From positions 1,794,501-1,858,500 of the forward strand of contig NZ_CP028922.1 of assembly GCF_003060825.1 (NCBI RefSeq): a stretch of DNA of 64,000 bases. The letters run 5' to 3'. This document shows positions 54,527 to 63,494 of this stretch, piece by piece; position 1 is the stretch's first letter, and each line of letters opens with the position of its first letter. Origin of the DNA: Paenibacillus sp. CAA11 (GTDB taxonomy: Bacteria; Bacillota; Bacilli; Paenibacillales; Paenibacillaceae). The position numbers were made by a program, and so were the translations under genes. The notes beneath the pieces are model-generated. The model had not been told where the DNA came from, searched no databases, and saw only the letters and a list, made by a program, of their open reading frames with translations.

Positions 54527-55819
54527 ATGAGTATAGTTGCAGCAAACGTATCTGCTAACACTTCCGGATCAGCTATTAATGCAACAGGTGGAAGCAGCAA
54601 AGGACAGGCAGTTGGTTCGACAGCCCCTGCTTTTAATCAGTCACTCCTTCAGCTGCTGCTAAGTGGGACTGCTACAGAACAAATAAATGCTGATTCAGTA
54701 TCTGGACTCGCTCAACTAATGTCATCTCTTACATCAGCTGAAAATACAGTTGAAGAGATTCCTGAAGAGATCAAAGCAATTGGAGATTTACTACAGGGAA
54801 TAGACAGTCTAGATGATGCAATTGAGCAGGATCCCTCTTTAATGGGATTGCTGCAAGGCTGGATTCAGCAGGTGATGAATTTTCTACAGCCTAGTTCAGC
54901 TAACAATGCTGAGGATAAGACAGCTGTATTGAAGCTGGCAGAGCAACCAGAAACACTACGATTTGCTGTTCAAGACACTTTAACACAACTTCTTGGGAAG
55001 TTAGGTAAGGAACAGGGGAACAAAAATTTTAAAGAGACGTCTAAACAACTTGTTCAAGCTCTTCAGCATCTAGTTTCTGGGACGGAGTTATCCAAATCAT
55101 TCGATGCTACTGGTACTAGTAATGGTACTCCTAGTGATGTTCGAACTGTTACAGGACAATCTTTAGATCAGTTAGTTCAGGACAGTGGAAAACAATTGTC
55201 GGCGGAGACAACAGCAAGTGTGACTGCTAACGAGGATCAACCAGACGACCATCTTTTCTCTGGAAGCATTGTCACCGCTGGGCAGCTTCAGCTAAAGGAT
55301 TCCTCTGCTACTATGACGGTTAGGACTCCTATTCAGGTGCCTGTCGAACGTTTTAGTCAGGAAATGGAAAAGTTTGTAGTGAACAAGTTGGAAATTGTTA
55401 AGCTTCAAGGAATGACTGAAGCCAAGATTTCTCTTACGCCTGAGCATCTCGGTCAAGTTGATGTGAAGATCTCCCTTCATAACGGAATGATCGTTGCTCA
55501 ATTTGTAACCGAACATGCCTTTGCCAAAGACTCACTCGAACAGCAGATGGCACAGCTTCGAACCGCTTTGCAAACTCAAGGTTTGCAGGTGGATAAGATC
55601 GAGGTAACCCAGAACAGTTCTCTATCTTCGCATATGTATCAAGATGGGCGGCAACCTGGAAGTAGCGGCTCACAGCAGCGTCAAAACGGGAAGAAGCAGA
55701 GTGTCAAAGATGATGAAGGCTTGGCTACCATTGAGACACTAGAAGATTGGAATGAGTGGGTTCGGGAAGCCCGAAATAATGATGACGGCTACGGCAGCTC
55801 ATTTACAGCTAAAGTATAA
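54527..55819 (+). CDS. fliK: flagellar hook-length control protein FliK
   Basis: 430 residues from ATG 54527, after AAGGAGGTG. FliK measures hook length and switches export specificity through FlhB. The N-terminal two thirds are low in conservation (Ser-, Thr- and Gln-rich); the C-terminal hook-control domain at about 285-375 has AKISLTPEHLGQVDVKISLHNG and QLRTALQTQGLQVDKIEV. It is followed by flgD after 33 bases. Confidence 0.92.
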   Translation: MSIVAANVSANTSGSAINATGGSSKGQAVGSTAPAFNQSLLQLLLSGTATEQINADSVSGLAQLMSSLTSAENTVEEIPEEIKAIGDLLQGIDSLDDAIEQDPSLMGLLQGWIQQVMNFLQPSSANNAEDKTAVLKLAEQPETLRFAVQDTLTQLLGKLGKEQGNKNFKETSKQLVQALQHLVSGTELSKSFDATGTSNGTPSDVRTVTGQSLDQLVQDSGKQLSAETTASVTANEDQPDDHLFSGSIVTAGQLQLKDSSATMTVRTPIQVPVERFSQEMEKFVVNKLEIVKLQGMTEAKISLTPEHLGQVDVKISLHNGMIVAQFVTEHAFAKDSLEQQMAQLRTALQTQGLQVDKIEVTQNSSLSSHMYQDGRQPGSSGSQQRQNGKKQSVKDDEGLATIETLEDWNEWVREARNNDDGYGSSFTAKV

Positions 55820-55852
55820 TCTCGATAAATTCAAACAGAAAGGAGGAAGAAC

Positions 55853-56371
55853 ATGGCGGATTCAACATCTTATCCAAATGTAATGTGGCCCAATTATTCG
55901 ACTGCTAACGTAAAACAGGCAGCATCAAAAGAGACTAAAACCATGGGGAAAGATCAATTTCTAAAATTATTGATTACCCAGTTGAGAAATCAGGATCCCA
56001 TGCAGCCACTTGAAGATAAAGAATTTATTGCGCAAATGGCTCAATTCACCTCTGTCGAGCAATTGATGAATATTTCATCTGGGATCACTAATTTGAATCA
56101 ATCCCTCGGCAGCATATCCGGTCTGATTGGCAAAAAGGTTACTTGGGTTGATGAGACAAGCAAAGACCCATTGGAATATTCAATGGATAAAGAGAAAAAG
56201 CCCTCAGTCTATTCATCCGGGACTGTAGATTCAATCGTTATACGTTCAGGTGTACAATATGCCAAAATTGGTGACAAGGAAGTTGCAATTGATAAGATCC
56301 TACAGATTGACAATCCACCTACAACTGTCCCTAAAGAGAGTGGAAATACTGGGGGGGAAGGTACACCATGA
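55853..56371 (+). CDS. flgD: flagellar hook assembly protein FlgD
   Basis: 172 residues, short for the family and lacking most of the C-terminal Ig-like part. FlgD caps the growing hook. The N-terminal signature is clear: [37 protein letters not shown]. The C-terminal stretch includes [23 protein letters not shown]. Its stop overlaps the next start by four bases. Confidence 0.95.
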   Translation: MADSTSYPNVMWPNYSTANVKQAASKETKTMGKDQFLKLLITQLRNQDPMQPLEDKEFIAQMAQFTSVEQLMNISSGITNLNQSLGSISGLIGKKVTWVDETSKDPLEYSMDKEKKPSVYSSGTVDSIVIRSGVQYAKIGDKEVAIDKILQIDNPPTTVPKESGNTGGEGTP

Positions 56372-56751
56372 GTGAATCAATCTCTATAGGTAGTATTTAT
56401 CCAGGAAGGATTCAGTCAAGTTTACCGCCACAACGTGCAACCAAACAAGACTTAACACCAACTCCAGGTTCCTCCTTCAAGGAAGCACTTCAGGATAGTT
56501 TGGTAAAGATCAGTAACCATGCTGCCAAAAGACTGGAGCAACGCGGTATTCAGCTGCGGCCTGAACAATTAGGTAAGATAGGGAGAGCTATCGATAACGC
56601 CGCCGAAAAAGGCGCCAAAGATTCCTTGATCTTAATGAAAGATATAGCGTTGATTGTGAATATAAACAATCGGACGGTTGTTACTGCAATGGATGGAAGC
56701 AGTATGAAAAATAATGTTTTCACTCAGATCGATAGTGCTGTGATTATTTAA
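56368..56751 (+). CDS. flagellar operon protein, TIGR02530 family
   Basis: 127 residues. The conserved core [37 protein letters not shown] and the end [18 protein letters not shown] match the short flagellar operon protein TIGR02530, found between flgD and the hook gene in Firmicutes and some other phyla. Its function is not known to me. The start overlaps the flgD stop. Confidence 0.85.
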   Translation: MSESISIGSIYPGRIQSSLPPQRATKQDLTPTPGSSFKEALQDSLVKISNHAAKRLEQRGIQLRPEQLGKIGRAIDNAAEKGAKDSLILMKDIALIVNINNRTVVTAMDGSSMKNNVFTQIDSAVII

Positions 56752-56849
56752 TACAATACTCGGCTGGCCCGGATACGGAAAGCCACTTAGGATTTGCAGA
56801 TCGAATGAAGTAAATCCGCCAATAACTATATCAAGGAGGAATTGATTCA

Positions 56850-57668
56850 ATGTTAAGATCGATGTATTCGGGTGTTTCGGGCATGCGCGGGTTTCAAACC
56901 AAGCTTGATGTAATTGGCAACAATATCGCCAATGTGAATACAGTAGGCTTTAAGTCTGGTCGAGTCATGTTTAAGGACATTATGAGTCAGACGATGAGTG
57001 GAGTTACCGCTCCGACTGAAGGAGAAGTTGGGGGAGTTAACGCTAAACAAGTTGGTTTGGGAGTATCCATTGGATCCATTGATACTCTGCACACTGCTGG
57101 CAGTGCTCAAACAACAAATAATCCTCTGGATATGCGGATTGACGGTGATGGTTTCTTCCTGGTGAAGCTCTCACAAGATCAGGAAACTCCTTATCTAACA
57201 AGAGCAGGGGATTTTCATTTGGATGCTGCTCGAAACTTGGTAACATCTGACGGAATGCTTGTTCTAGGTGCTGGAGGAGATCCGATTACAATTGAAGATA
57301 CAGTAACTGCTTTTACCATTAGCCAAAACGGTACAATCGTGCAAAAGAATGAAGATGGTACAACTTCAGATGGTCCTCAGATTGGTGTGGCTAAAGTCAC
57401 CAACCCTGAAGGGCTTGAGAAAATCGGAAGCAATATGTATCGCATGACTCTGAACGCCAATGCAGATGGCGAGCTGGAGGTGACCACAGCTAACAATGCT
57501 GAGGCCGGAACAGGCGCAATCATTGCAGGACAGCTAGAAATGTCTAACGTGGATCTTACTGGCGAATTCACGGAAATGATCGTGGCTCAGAGAGGATTCC
57601 AAGCAAACTCTCGGATTATTACAACTTCTGACGAGGTGCTTCAAGAAGTCGTTAATTTGAAACGCTAG
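56850..57668 (+). CDS. flgG: flagellar hook/distal rod protein (FlgE/FlgG type)
   Basis: 272 residues. Family features are MLRSMYSGVSGMRGFQTKLDVIGNNIANVNTVGFKSGR at the N-terminus and QLEMSNVDLTGEFTEMIVAQRGFQANSRII at the C-terminus. Close homologues are often named FlgG, but the place between flgD and swrD, and the B. subtilis equivalent, point to the hook protein FlgE. The start follows AAGGAGG after a 98-base gap in the operon. Confidence 0.9.
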   Translation: MLRSMYSGVSGMRGFQTKLDVIGNNIANVNTVGFKSGRVMFKDIMSQTMSGVTAPTEGEVGGVNAKQVGLGVSIGSIDTLHTAGSAQTTNNPLDMRIDGDGFFLVKLSQDQETPYLTRAGDFHLDAARNLVTSDGMLVLGAGGDPITIEDTVTAFTISQNGTIVQKNEDGTTSDGPQIGVAKVTNPEGLEKIGSNMYRMTLNANADGELEVTTANNAEAGTGAIIAGQLEMSNVDLTGEFTEMIVAQRGFQANSRIITTSDEVLQEVVNLKR

Positions 57669-57687
57669 TAATATAAAGCCGGGGAGA

Positions 57688-57707
57688 GGGGGAAACTTCC
57701 TTCCCCC
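57688..57707 (+). repeat. GC-rich hairpin in the flgG-swrD gap
   Basis: GGGGGAA (57688-57694) pairs perfectly with TTCCCCC (57701-57707) around a six-base loop, in a 60-base gap inside the flagellar operon. There is no T tract, so it is more likely a transcript-processing or stability element than a terminator. Confidence 0.55.
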
Positions 57708-57728
57708 CGCTAATCTCCGGAGGGCAGC

Positions 57729-57953
57729 ATGATATCAGTAACGAAGCTGAATGGTTCGTCCTTGTGGCTTAATGCATTGATGATTGAATCCGTTGAAGAG
57801 ACCCCTGACACTTACATTAACCTAGTGACGGGGAAGCGGATGATCGTGCTTCAAAGCGCCGAGGAAATCGTCAACATGGTAACGCAGTATTACAAAGCAA
57901 TAGGGTTACACCCAGCAACTATTAAAGTGCAACAAACGGAGGAATTGTCATGA
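57729..57953 (+). CDS. swrD: FlbD family flagellar protein (SwrD)
   Basis: 74 residues. The family core is present: SVTKLNGSSLWLNALMIESVEETPDTYINLVTGKRMIVLQSAEEI. In B. subtilis SwrD is needed for swarming and raises motor power. The start follows CCGGAGGGC. fliL overlaps its end by four bases. Confidence 0.93.
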   Translation: MISVTKLNGSSLWLNALMIESVEETPDTYINLVTGKRMIVLQSAEEIVNMVTQYYKAIGLHPATIKVQQTEELS

Positions 57954-58423
57954 AGAAGATGGCCCCATGGCTGATCACGATATTGTTATCCATTACACTA
58001 ATCGTATTGGCCGCCTTCCTGGTTATGAACAACATGAACAACAAAAATAACGCGAATACCACAACGAATAATACGAACACAGAAGCTGTAGTGAAGAAAT
58101 TAACGGCCGAAGAAATTGTAAAAGTTACTTCAGTGATCGAAGGTATTAAAACAAATCTGTCTGATCCGAGCTATCTAGTAAAAATGGACTTTGCTTTCCA
58201 ATTAAATGATGAAAAAGCGAAAGAAGCTTTTGACCAGATTGCGGTTTACAAAGTGAAGCCGATCATCATCAAGACACTCGCAGATTCAAAACCGGAAGAG
58301 TTAAATGGGGCTAAAGGTAAAGACCAGTTGTGCGCCAAACTGCTTGATCAGATTAACAAAATTCTTCCTGAGGGAAATGTGATTCAAGTCGAGATTACAG
58401 ATTTTCAAATCACACAAATTTAA
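57950..58423 (+). CDS. fliL: flagellar basal body-associated protein FliL
   Basis: 157 residues. A single membrane segment near the N-terminus (about 5-22), an Asn- and Thr-rich linker, then the conserved domain (SDPSYLVKMDFAFQLNDEKAKEAF, KDQLCAKLLDQINKILPEGNVIQVEIT). FliL stabilises the stator around the motor. It overlaps swrD by four bases. Confidence 0.95.
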   Translation: MKKMAPWLITILLSITLIVLAAFLVMNNMNNKNNANTTTNNTNTEAVVKKLTAEEIVKVTSVIEGIKTNLSDPSYLVKMDFAFQLNDEKAKEAFDQIAVYKVKPIIIKTLADSKPEELNGAKGKDQLCAKLLDQINKILPEGNVIQVEITDFQITQI

Positions 58424-58466
58424 ACTGAATACTCGATGAATTTATTTCTTGAAGGGGGTGAGTTAT

Positions 58467-59465
58467 TTGGTAGATGTATTATCGCAGAATGAGATTGACG
58501 CATTACTCGCTGCATTGTCGTCAGGTGAGATGGATGCTGAGGAACTCAAGAAAGAAGAAACCCAACGAAAAATTCGTGCCTATGATTTTAAAAGAGCGGT
58601 TCGCTTTTCAAAAGATCATATTCGCAGCTTAACTAGAATACATGAGAACTTTGCAAGATTCCTAACTACTTATTTTTCAGCACAGCTTCGTACTTTTGTA
58701 CAAATTAGTGTGGTTCAAGTAGAACAACTGCCTTATGACGAATTTATCAGATCAATACCTAAGATGACGATCCTTAACATTTTTGAAGCTGAACCATTGG
58801 AGGGCAGGATGGTTCTGGAGGTTCACCCAAATGTAGCCTATGCTATGTTAGATCGGTTATTAGGCGGAGTTGGCACCGCACCTTCCAAGATCAATTCACT
58901 TACAGAAATCGAAACAACGATTATGGAACGAATTTTCAGTCGTGCCTTCGAAAGTCTGCAAGAGGCTTGGAAAACGGTCATTGACCTGTCTCCAAGAATG
59001 GAAGCCTTAGAGACTAACCCACAATTTATGCAAATTGTATCTCCGAATGAGACGATTGCCTTGATCTCACTCAGTACAAAGATTGGTGATACTTCCGGAA
59101 TGATCAATTTATGTATTCCGCATGTCGTCATCGAACCTATTATGCCTAAATTATCGGTACACCATTGGTTTGTCTCACAGAAAAAATCACGGGCTCCTGA
59201 GGAAATTGATGCACTTCAAGCCAGAGTAAGTAAAACAAAGCTGCCAATCGTTGCAGAACTTGGCGAGTCGCAGTTATCCATCAGAGAGTTTTTAGGCTTG
59301 TCTGTAGGAGATGTTATTTCGCTCAATAAGCAAGTTGGTGAAGGACTTTCTGTTCTGGTTGGCGAGAGATTGAAGTACGTTGGCAGTCCAGGCACCATAA
59401 AAGATCGAGTAGCCGTTCAAATTGATGAAATTGTCAACGAAGGAGTTGAAGAATTTGACGAGTAA
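58467..59465 (+). CDS. fliM: flagellar motor switch protein FliM
   Basis: 332 residues from TTG 58467, after AAGGGGGTGAG, giving (M)VDVLSQNEIDALLAAL. FliM binds CheY-P at this N-terminal motif and sets rotation direction. The middle domain (FKRAVRFSKDHIRSLTRIHENFAR) and the C-terminal SpoA domain (LGESQLSIREFLGLSVGDVISL) are present. The start of fliY lies inside its 3' end. Confidence 0.97.
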   Translation: MVDVLSQNEIDALLAALSSGEMDAEELKKEETQRKIRAYDFKRAVRFSKDHIRSLTRIHENFARFLTTYFSAQLRTFVQISVVQVEQLPYDEFIRSIPKMTILNIFEAEPLEGRMVLEVHPNVAYAMLDRLLGGVGTAPSKINSLTEIETTIMERIFSRAFESLQEAWKTVIDLSPRMEALETNPQFMQIVSPNETIALISLSTKIGDTSGMINLCIPHVVIEPIMPKLSVHHWFVSQKKSRAPEEIDALQARVSKTKLPIVAELGESQLSIREFLGLSVGDVISLNKQVGEGLSVLVGERLKYVGSPGTIKDRVAVQIDEIVNEGVEEFDE

Positions 59466-60693
59466 AGACTATTTATCCCAAGAAGAGATCGATGCTCTGT
59501 TAAAGCAGGCAGGCGGCCAAGAGACGTCCGAACCATCCGTGGATGATTACCTGACTGCACTTGAGCAAGATGCCCTGGGCGAGATTGGGAACATCACTTT
59601 TGGCAGTGCAGCAACGGCTCTTTCAACTTTGCTTAGTAAAAAAGTAGATATTACTACCCCTAAGGTTTCTATCATCACTAGAAGCCAATTTGAAACTGAA
59701 TTTCCCAAACCCCATGTAACTGTTCATGTGACTTATGTGGATGGATTTGAGGGGATCAATTCTTTGGTCATTAAGACGAGAGATGCTCAGGTCATTGCTG
59801 ACTTGATGCTGGGCGGAGAAGGAAATCCCGCGGACGAAGAGTTGAACGAAATTCATATAAGCGCCGTGCAAGAAGCAATGAATCAAATGATGGGTTCCTC
59901 TGCAACTTCCATGTCTACGATCTTTAACCGGTTTGTTAACATTTCGCCACCAGGGATCGATATCTTGAACATGGAGAGCGGAGATGGCGTGGCCAGTCTC
60001 CCGCCCGATGAAACGCTCATCAAAATTTCATTCCGCTTGACCATCGGGGATTTGATTGATTCGACAATCATGCAGCTTCTTCCGGTACACTTTGCTAAGG
60101 AAATGGTCAATAATCTCATTGGAGGTTCTGCTCCTGAGAACAATCAGGCTGAAGCTCAAACAGCAGCCGCAACGGCAGCTGCCGAACCGGTGCAGCAACA
60201 GCAGCCTCAAGCACAGCAGCAGGCGCCGCAGCAGCCGCCGATGCAAGCACCTCAGCAGCCACAGGCTATGCCGCAACAGCCATACTACGAGCAGCCTATG
60301 ATGCCGCAGCAGCCTTACTATGAGCAACCGATGCATCAGCCTCAGCATTATGGTGCGATGCCAGGACGGAACGTAAATGTTCAACCGGTACAGTTCTCAA
60401 ATTTACAGTCACCAGCTTTTGATCATATTGATGAAAATAATTTGAACTTACTGATGGACATTCCCCTTAAAGTCACCGTAGAATTAGGAAGGACCCAGAA
60501 GCAGATTAAGGACATCCTTGAGCTGTCCCAAGGCTCTATTATTGAACTGGACAAGCTGGCAGGTGAACCTGTCGATATTCTGGTGAACAATAAGCTGATT
60601 GCCAAGGGTGAGGTTGTCGTTATCGATGAAAACTTCGGTGTCCGTGTCACGGATATCGTAAGTCAATGGGACCGAATACAAAAATTACAATAG
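59455..60693 (+). CDS. fliY: flagellar motor switch phosphatase FliY
   Basis: 412 residues from TTG 59455, 9 bases after AAGGAG and within fliM. FliY of Firmicutes joins a CheC-like phosphatase (residues about 35-220, with EIGNI and the EAMNQMMGSSATSMS motif for CheY-P dephosphorylation) to a FliN-type SpoA domain (about 320-410). Between them lies a Gln- and Pro-rich linker containing an 11-residue motif MPQQPYYEQPM twice in tandem. It starts LTSKDYLSQEEIDALLKQ, like the FliM N-terminus. Confidence 0.96.
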   Translation: MTSKDYLSQEEIDALLKQAGGQETSEPSVDDYLTALEQDALGEIGNITFGSAATALSTLLSKKVDITTPKVSIITRSQFETEFPKPHVTVHVTYVDGFEGINSLVIKTRDAQVIADLMLGGEGNPADEELNEIHISAVQEAMNQMMGSSATSMSTIFNRFVNISPPGIDILNMESGDGVASLPPDETLIKISFRLTIGDLIDSTIMQLLPVHFAKEMVNNLIGGSAPENNQAEAQTAAATAAAEPVQQQQPQAQQQAPQQPPMQAPQQPQAMPQQPYYEQPMMPQQPYYEQPMHQPQHYGAMPGRNVNVQPVQFSNLQSPAFDHIDENNLNLLMDIPLKVTVELGRTQKQIKDILELSQGSIIELDKLAGEPVDILVNNKLIAKGEVVVIDENFGVRVTDIVSQWDRIQKLQ

Positions 60694-60719
60694 AGAAGTA
60701 CAGGGAGGATTTTTAATCA

Positions 60720-61085
60720 ATGGCAAACCGAATTCTTATCGTAGACGATGCTGCATTTATGAGAATGATGATCCGGGACATTCTGACAAAGAACGGATTT
60801 GAAGTAGTAGGTGAGGCACAAGACGGCGCACAAGCGATTGAGAAATACAAAGAGCTGCGTCCAGATCTGATCACTATGGATATCACAATGCCAGAGATGG
60901 ATGGAATTGCTGCACTTAAGGAAATCAAGAACATGGATCCGGCTGCTAAGGTAATTATGTGTTCCGCGATGGGCCAACAGGCAATGGTTATCGATGCGAT
61001 TCAAGCAGGGGCAAAAGACTTTATCGTGAAGCCGTTCCAATCTGACCGGGTTATTGAAGCAATCAACAAGACCCTGGGCATTTAA
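60720..61085 (+). CDS. cheY: chemotaxis response regulator CheY
   Basis: 121 residues. The receiver residues are complete: Asp9/Asp10, phospho-acceptor Asp54 in TMDITMPEMDG, Ser82 and Lys104 in VKPF. CheY-P binds the FliM N-terminus to switch the motor. The start follows GGGAGG. It lies directly after its phosphatase, as in B. subtilis. Confidence 0.97.
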   Translation: MANRILIVDDAAFMRMMIRDILTKNGFEVVGEAQDGAQAIEKYKELRPDLITMDITMPEMDGIAALKEIKNMDPAAKVIMCSAMGQQAMVIDAIQAGAKDFIVKPFQSDRVIEAINKTLGI

Positions 61086-61094
61086 CTGTAAAAT

Positions 61095-61607
61095 ATGACT
61101 CCAAACAATAACGACTATAATCCAGTAACAAGTATCCTTACCGTTATTGTCGTTTTGGCCATTATCATTGCGCTTATCGTTCTTCTTATCCGCTTTCTTG
61201 GCAGACGAAATCAAATGTTCTCTAAGAGCCGGTCAATTCGCACACTTGGGGCAGTAGGGCTAGGACAGAATAAGTCGCTTCAAGTGATCGAAATCGGATC
61301 AAGCATTTACTTAGTGGGTGTTGGTGAGGATGTCACACTGGTTGACAAAATTTCGGATCCGCAGCAGGTGGCACAATTGGTAGGCGCTTTTGAAGAGGAA
61401 GCTGCCGATCTCGGCAGCTTATCCTCCATAGTGGCTACGCTCAAAACGCGATTCCGCAAGGGAGCTCCTGCAGTAGAAGAAGAACTCGACAGCACAACTT
61501 TTCACGAAGTCTTTGAAACAAAGCTGCGGGATTTGCCAAACCGCAAAAAGCAGATGGAAGAAATTCTGCAGGAGGAACAATCTACAGATCGGTTGAGGAA
61601 TCCATGA
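61095..61607 (+). CDS. fliO: flagellar biosynthetic protein FliO (FliZ)
   Basis: 170 residues. One membrane segment (about 12-34) and a conserved SpoA-like part (RTLGAVGLGQNKSLQVIEIG, YLVGVGEDVTLV). FliO helps assemble the export gate by stabilising FliP. It is shorter than B. subtilis FliZ, which has an N-terminal signal peptide and linker. No good binding site precedes ATG 61095, so translation may depend on cheY. Its stop overlaps fliP. Confidence 0.9.
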   Translation: MTPNNNDYNPVTSILTVIVVLAIIIALIVLLIRFLGRRNQMFSKSRSIRTLGAVGLGQNKSLQVIEIGSSIYLVGVGEDVTLVDKISDPQQVAQLVGAFEEEAADLGSLSSIVATLKTRFRKGAPAVEEELDSTTFHEVFETKLRDLPNRKKQMEEILQEEQSTDRLRNP

Positions 61608-62356
61608 AGAAGAAGCTTGTAATTATTGCATTATTGCTAATGTTATTCAGCGTGTTTGCGGCTACGGCCTCGGCAGCTGATCCGATTCCTGATATCAATA
61701 TTCAAGTGGGGGATTCCGGCGGCAAGCCTAGCACCAGTTCACTTTCAATCCTGCTTATGGTGACCGTGCTCAGTGTGGCTCCAGCAATTCTGGTACTCAT
61801 GACCAGCTTCACGCGTATTGTCGTGGTGTTAGGCTTTGTACGCAGTTCTCTGGGGACGCAGACCACCCCTCCCAATCAGGTGTTGGTAGGTCTTGCACTA
61901 TTCCTTACTCTGTTTATTATGAGTCCAACCATTTCGGCAGTGAACGATGTAGCTTTACAGCCTTACCTTAAAGGGGAGATCACCCAGACCCAAGCCCTGG
62001 AAAAGGCAGCCGTACCGATGAAGAAATTCATGTATTCCCATACGCGTACCAAGGACCTGCAGCTCTTTATGAGTTACACCAAGACAGAGAAGCCAAATAG
62101 CTATCAAGATATTCCGCTGACTGTGCTTGTGCCGGCCTACGCGATTAGTGAGCTGAAGACGGCTTTTCAGATGGGCTTTATGATTTTCATTCCTTTTTTG
62201 ATCATCGATATTGTGGTGTCTAGTACCTTAATGGCAATGGGGATGATGATGCTGCCTCCTGTTATGATCTCATTACCATTTAAAATCTTGCTATTCGTTT
62301 TAGTAGATGGATGGTACCTGGTCGTTAAATCACTCCTACAAAGTTTCGGCACATGA
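61604..62356 (+). CDS. fliP: flagellar export gate protein FliP
   Basis: 250 residues. An N-terminal signal sequence (1-24) is typical of FliP. Membrane segments follow with the family signature VVVLGFVRSSLGTQTTPPNQVLVGLALFLT and TAFQMGFMIFIPFLIID. FliP, FliQ and FliR form the export channel. The start overlaps the fliO stop by four bases. Confidence 0.97.
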   Translation: MKKKLVIIALLLMLFSVFAATASAADPIPDINIQVGDSGGKPSTSSLSILLMVTVLSVAPAILVLMTSFTRIVVVLGFVRSSLGTQTTPPNQVLVGLALFLTLFIMSPTISAVNDVALQPYLKGEITQTQALEKAAVPMKKFMYSHTRTKDLQLFMSYTKTEKPNSYQDIPLTVLVPAYAISELKTAFQMGFMIFIPFLIIDIVVSSTLMAMGMMMLPPVMISLPFKILLFVLVDGWYLVVKSLLQSFGT

Positions 62357-62409
62357 CAATCGTTTAAAAACCGTATGAAACTATATTAACAACACCAAGG
62401 GGGACGGTT

Positions 62410-62679
62410 ATGAGTTCGGAGTTTATTATCGGATTGGCCGGACAAGCCGTTTATACCGTACTGAAAGTTAGTGCTCCAATGCTGATCCTTGGACTTGTCG
62501 TTGGTTTGGTGATTAGTATATTTCAAGCTACGACTCAAATTCAGGAGCAGACGCTGGCTTTCGTGCCAAAGATCGTTGCAGTACTACTTGCGCTCCTGTT
62601 ATTCGGCCCATGGATTTTGACAACACTTGTGGATTTTACTTACGGGATATTAAATAACTTGTCCAGTTATATTGGTTAG
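62410..62679 (+). CDS. fliQ: flagellar export gate protein FliQ
   Basis: 89 residues with two hydrophobic segments. The core LVVGLVISIFQATTQIQEQTLAFVPK is the FliQ/SctS signature. It is placed between fliP and fliR as usual. The start follows AAGGGGGAC. Confidence 0.97.
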   Translation: MSSEFIIGLAGQAVYTVLKVSAPMLILGLVVGLVISIFQATTQIQEQTLAFVPKIVAVLLALLLFGPWILTTLVDFTYGILNNLSSYIG

Positions 62680-62683
62680 CGGC

Positions 62684-63478
62684 ATGACAACAGAAATGGT
62701 GCTGCAAGGATTCTCTGTTTTTTTGCTTATTTTTTGTCGAATTACAGCATTTTTTGTAGTTTCTCCCGTGTTTTCATCGCGAAATGTGCCGAATACTTTT
62801 AAAGTAGGATTTGCCGGAATTATTTCTTTAATGATTTATTTGGTCTATGGGACCCAGCAAAGCGTACCGATGGATTTGACCTTCATCATTTTTATATTTA
62901 GAGAGATTCTCGTGGGATTACTTATAGGGTATGTTGCGTATTTAATGTTTACTGTAATTATGATGGCGGGTTCTTTTATTGATATTCAAATCGGTTTTGG
63001 TATGGCGAACATCATTGATCCAATGACCGGAGCCTCAGCTCCTGTCATCGGTAATTTTAAGTACATGGTTGGAATGTTAATGTTCCTAGGAATGAATGGT
63101 CATCATTATCTTCTGCAAGCAATCATTCGTAGTTACAATTGGATTCCCCTGAAGAATGAGGTTTTTTCCAGGCTTGCGGGTGGCAGTGTTGCTGAATTTT
63201 TGTTAAGAACATTCACTGAAGCGTTTATGATCGCTTTTCAAATGTCTGCACCACTTGTTGTAGCTTTATTCTTAACAGACGTAGCTCTCGGCTTCTTAGC
63301 TAAAACTGCACCGCAATTCAATGTATTTGTTATTGGAATTCCTCTTAAAATTATTGTTGGACTTGTTTTACTACTTTTGATGATGTCAAGTTTTGTACTA
63401 GCTTTCCAATATCTATTTGAAATTCTGTTTAAGTCTTTAGAAAATCTGCTTGGAACTCTTGGTAGCAGACCGCAGTAG
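62684..63478 (+). CDS. fliR: flagellar export gate protein FliR
   Basis: 264 residues from ATG 62684, 4 bases after the fliQ stop; TTG 62672, overlapping fliQ, is another option, and neither has a clear binding site. FliR has six hydrophobic segments with the family motifs FFVVSPVFSSRNVPNTFKVGFAG and GFGMANIIDPMTGASAPVIG. It completes the export channel with FliP and FliQ. Confidence 0.95.
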   Translation: MTTEMVLQGFSVFLLIFCRITAFFVVSPVFSSRNVPNTFKVGFAGIISLMIYLVYGTQQSVPMDLTFIIFIFREILVGLLIGYVAYLMFTVIMMAGSFIDIQIGFGMANIIDPMTGASAPVIGNFKYMVGMLMFLGMNGHHYLLQAIIRSYNWIPLKNEVFSRLAGGSVAEFLLRTFTEAFMIAFQMSAPLVVALFLTDVALGFLAKTAPQFNVFVIGIPLKIIVGLVLLLLMMSSFVLAFQYLFEILFKSLENLLGTLGSRPQ

Positions 63479-63494
63479 GAAGGAAGGAATAGCA

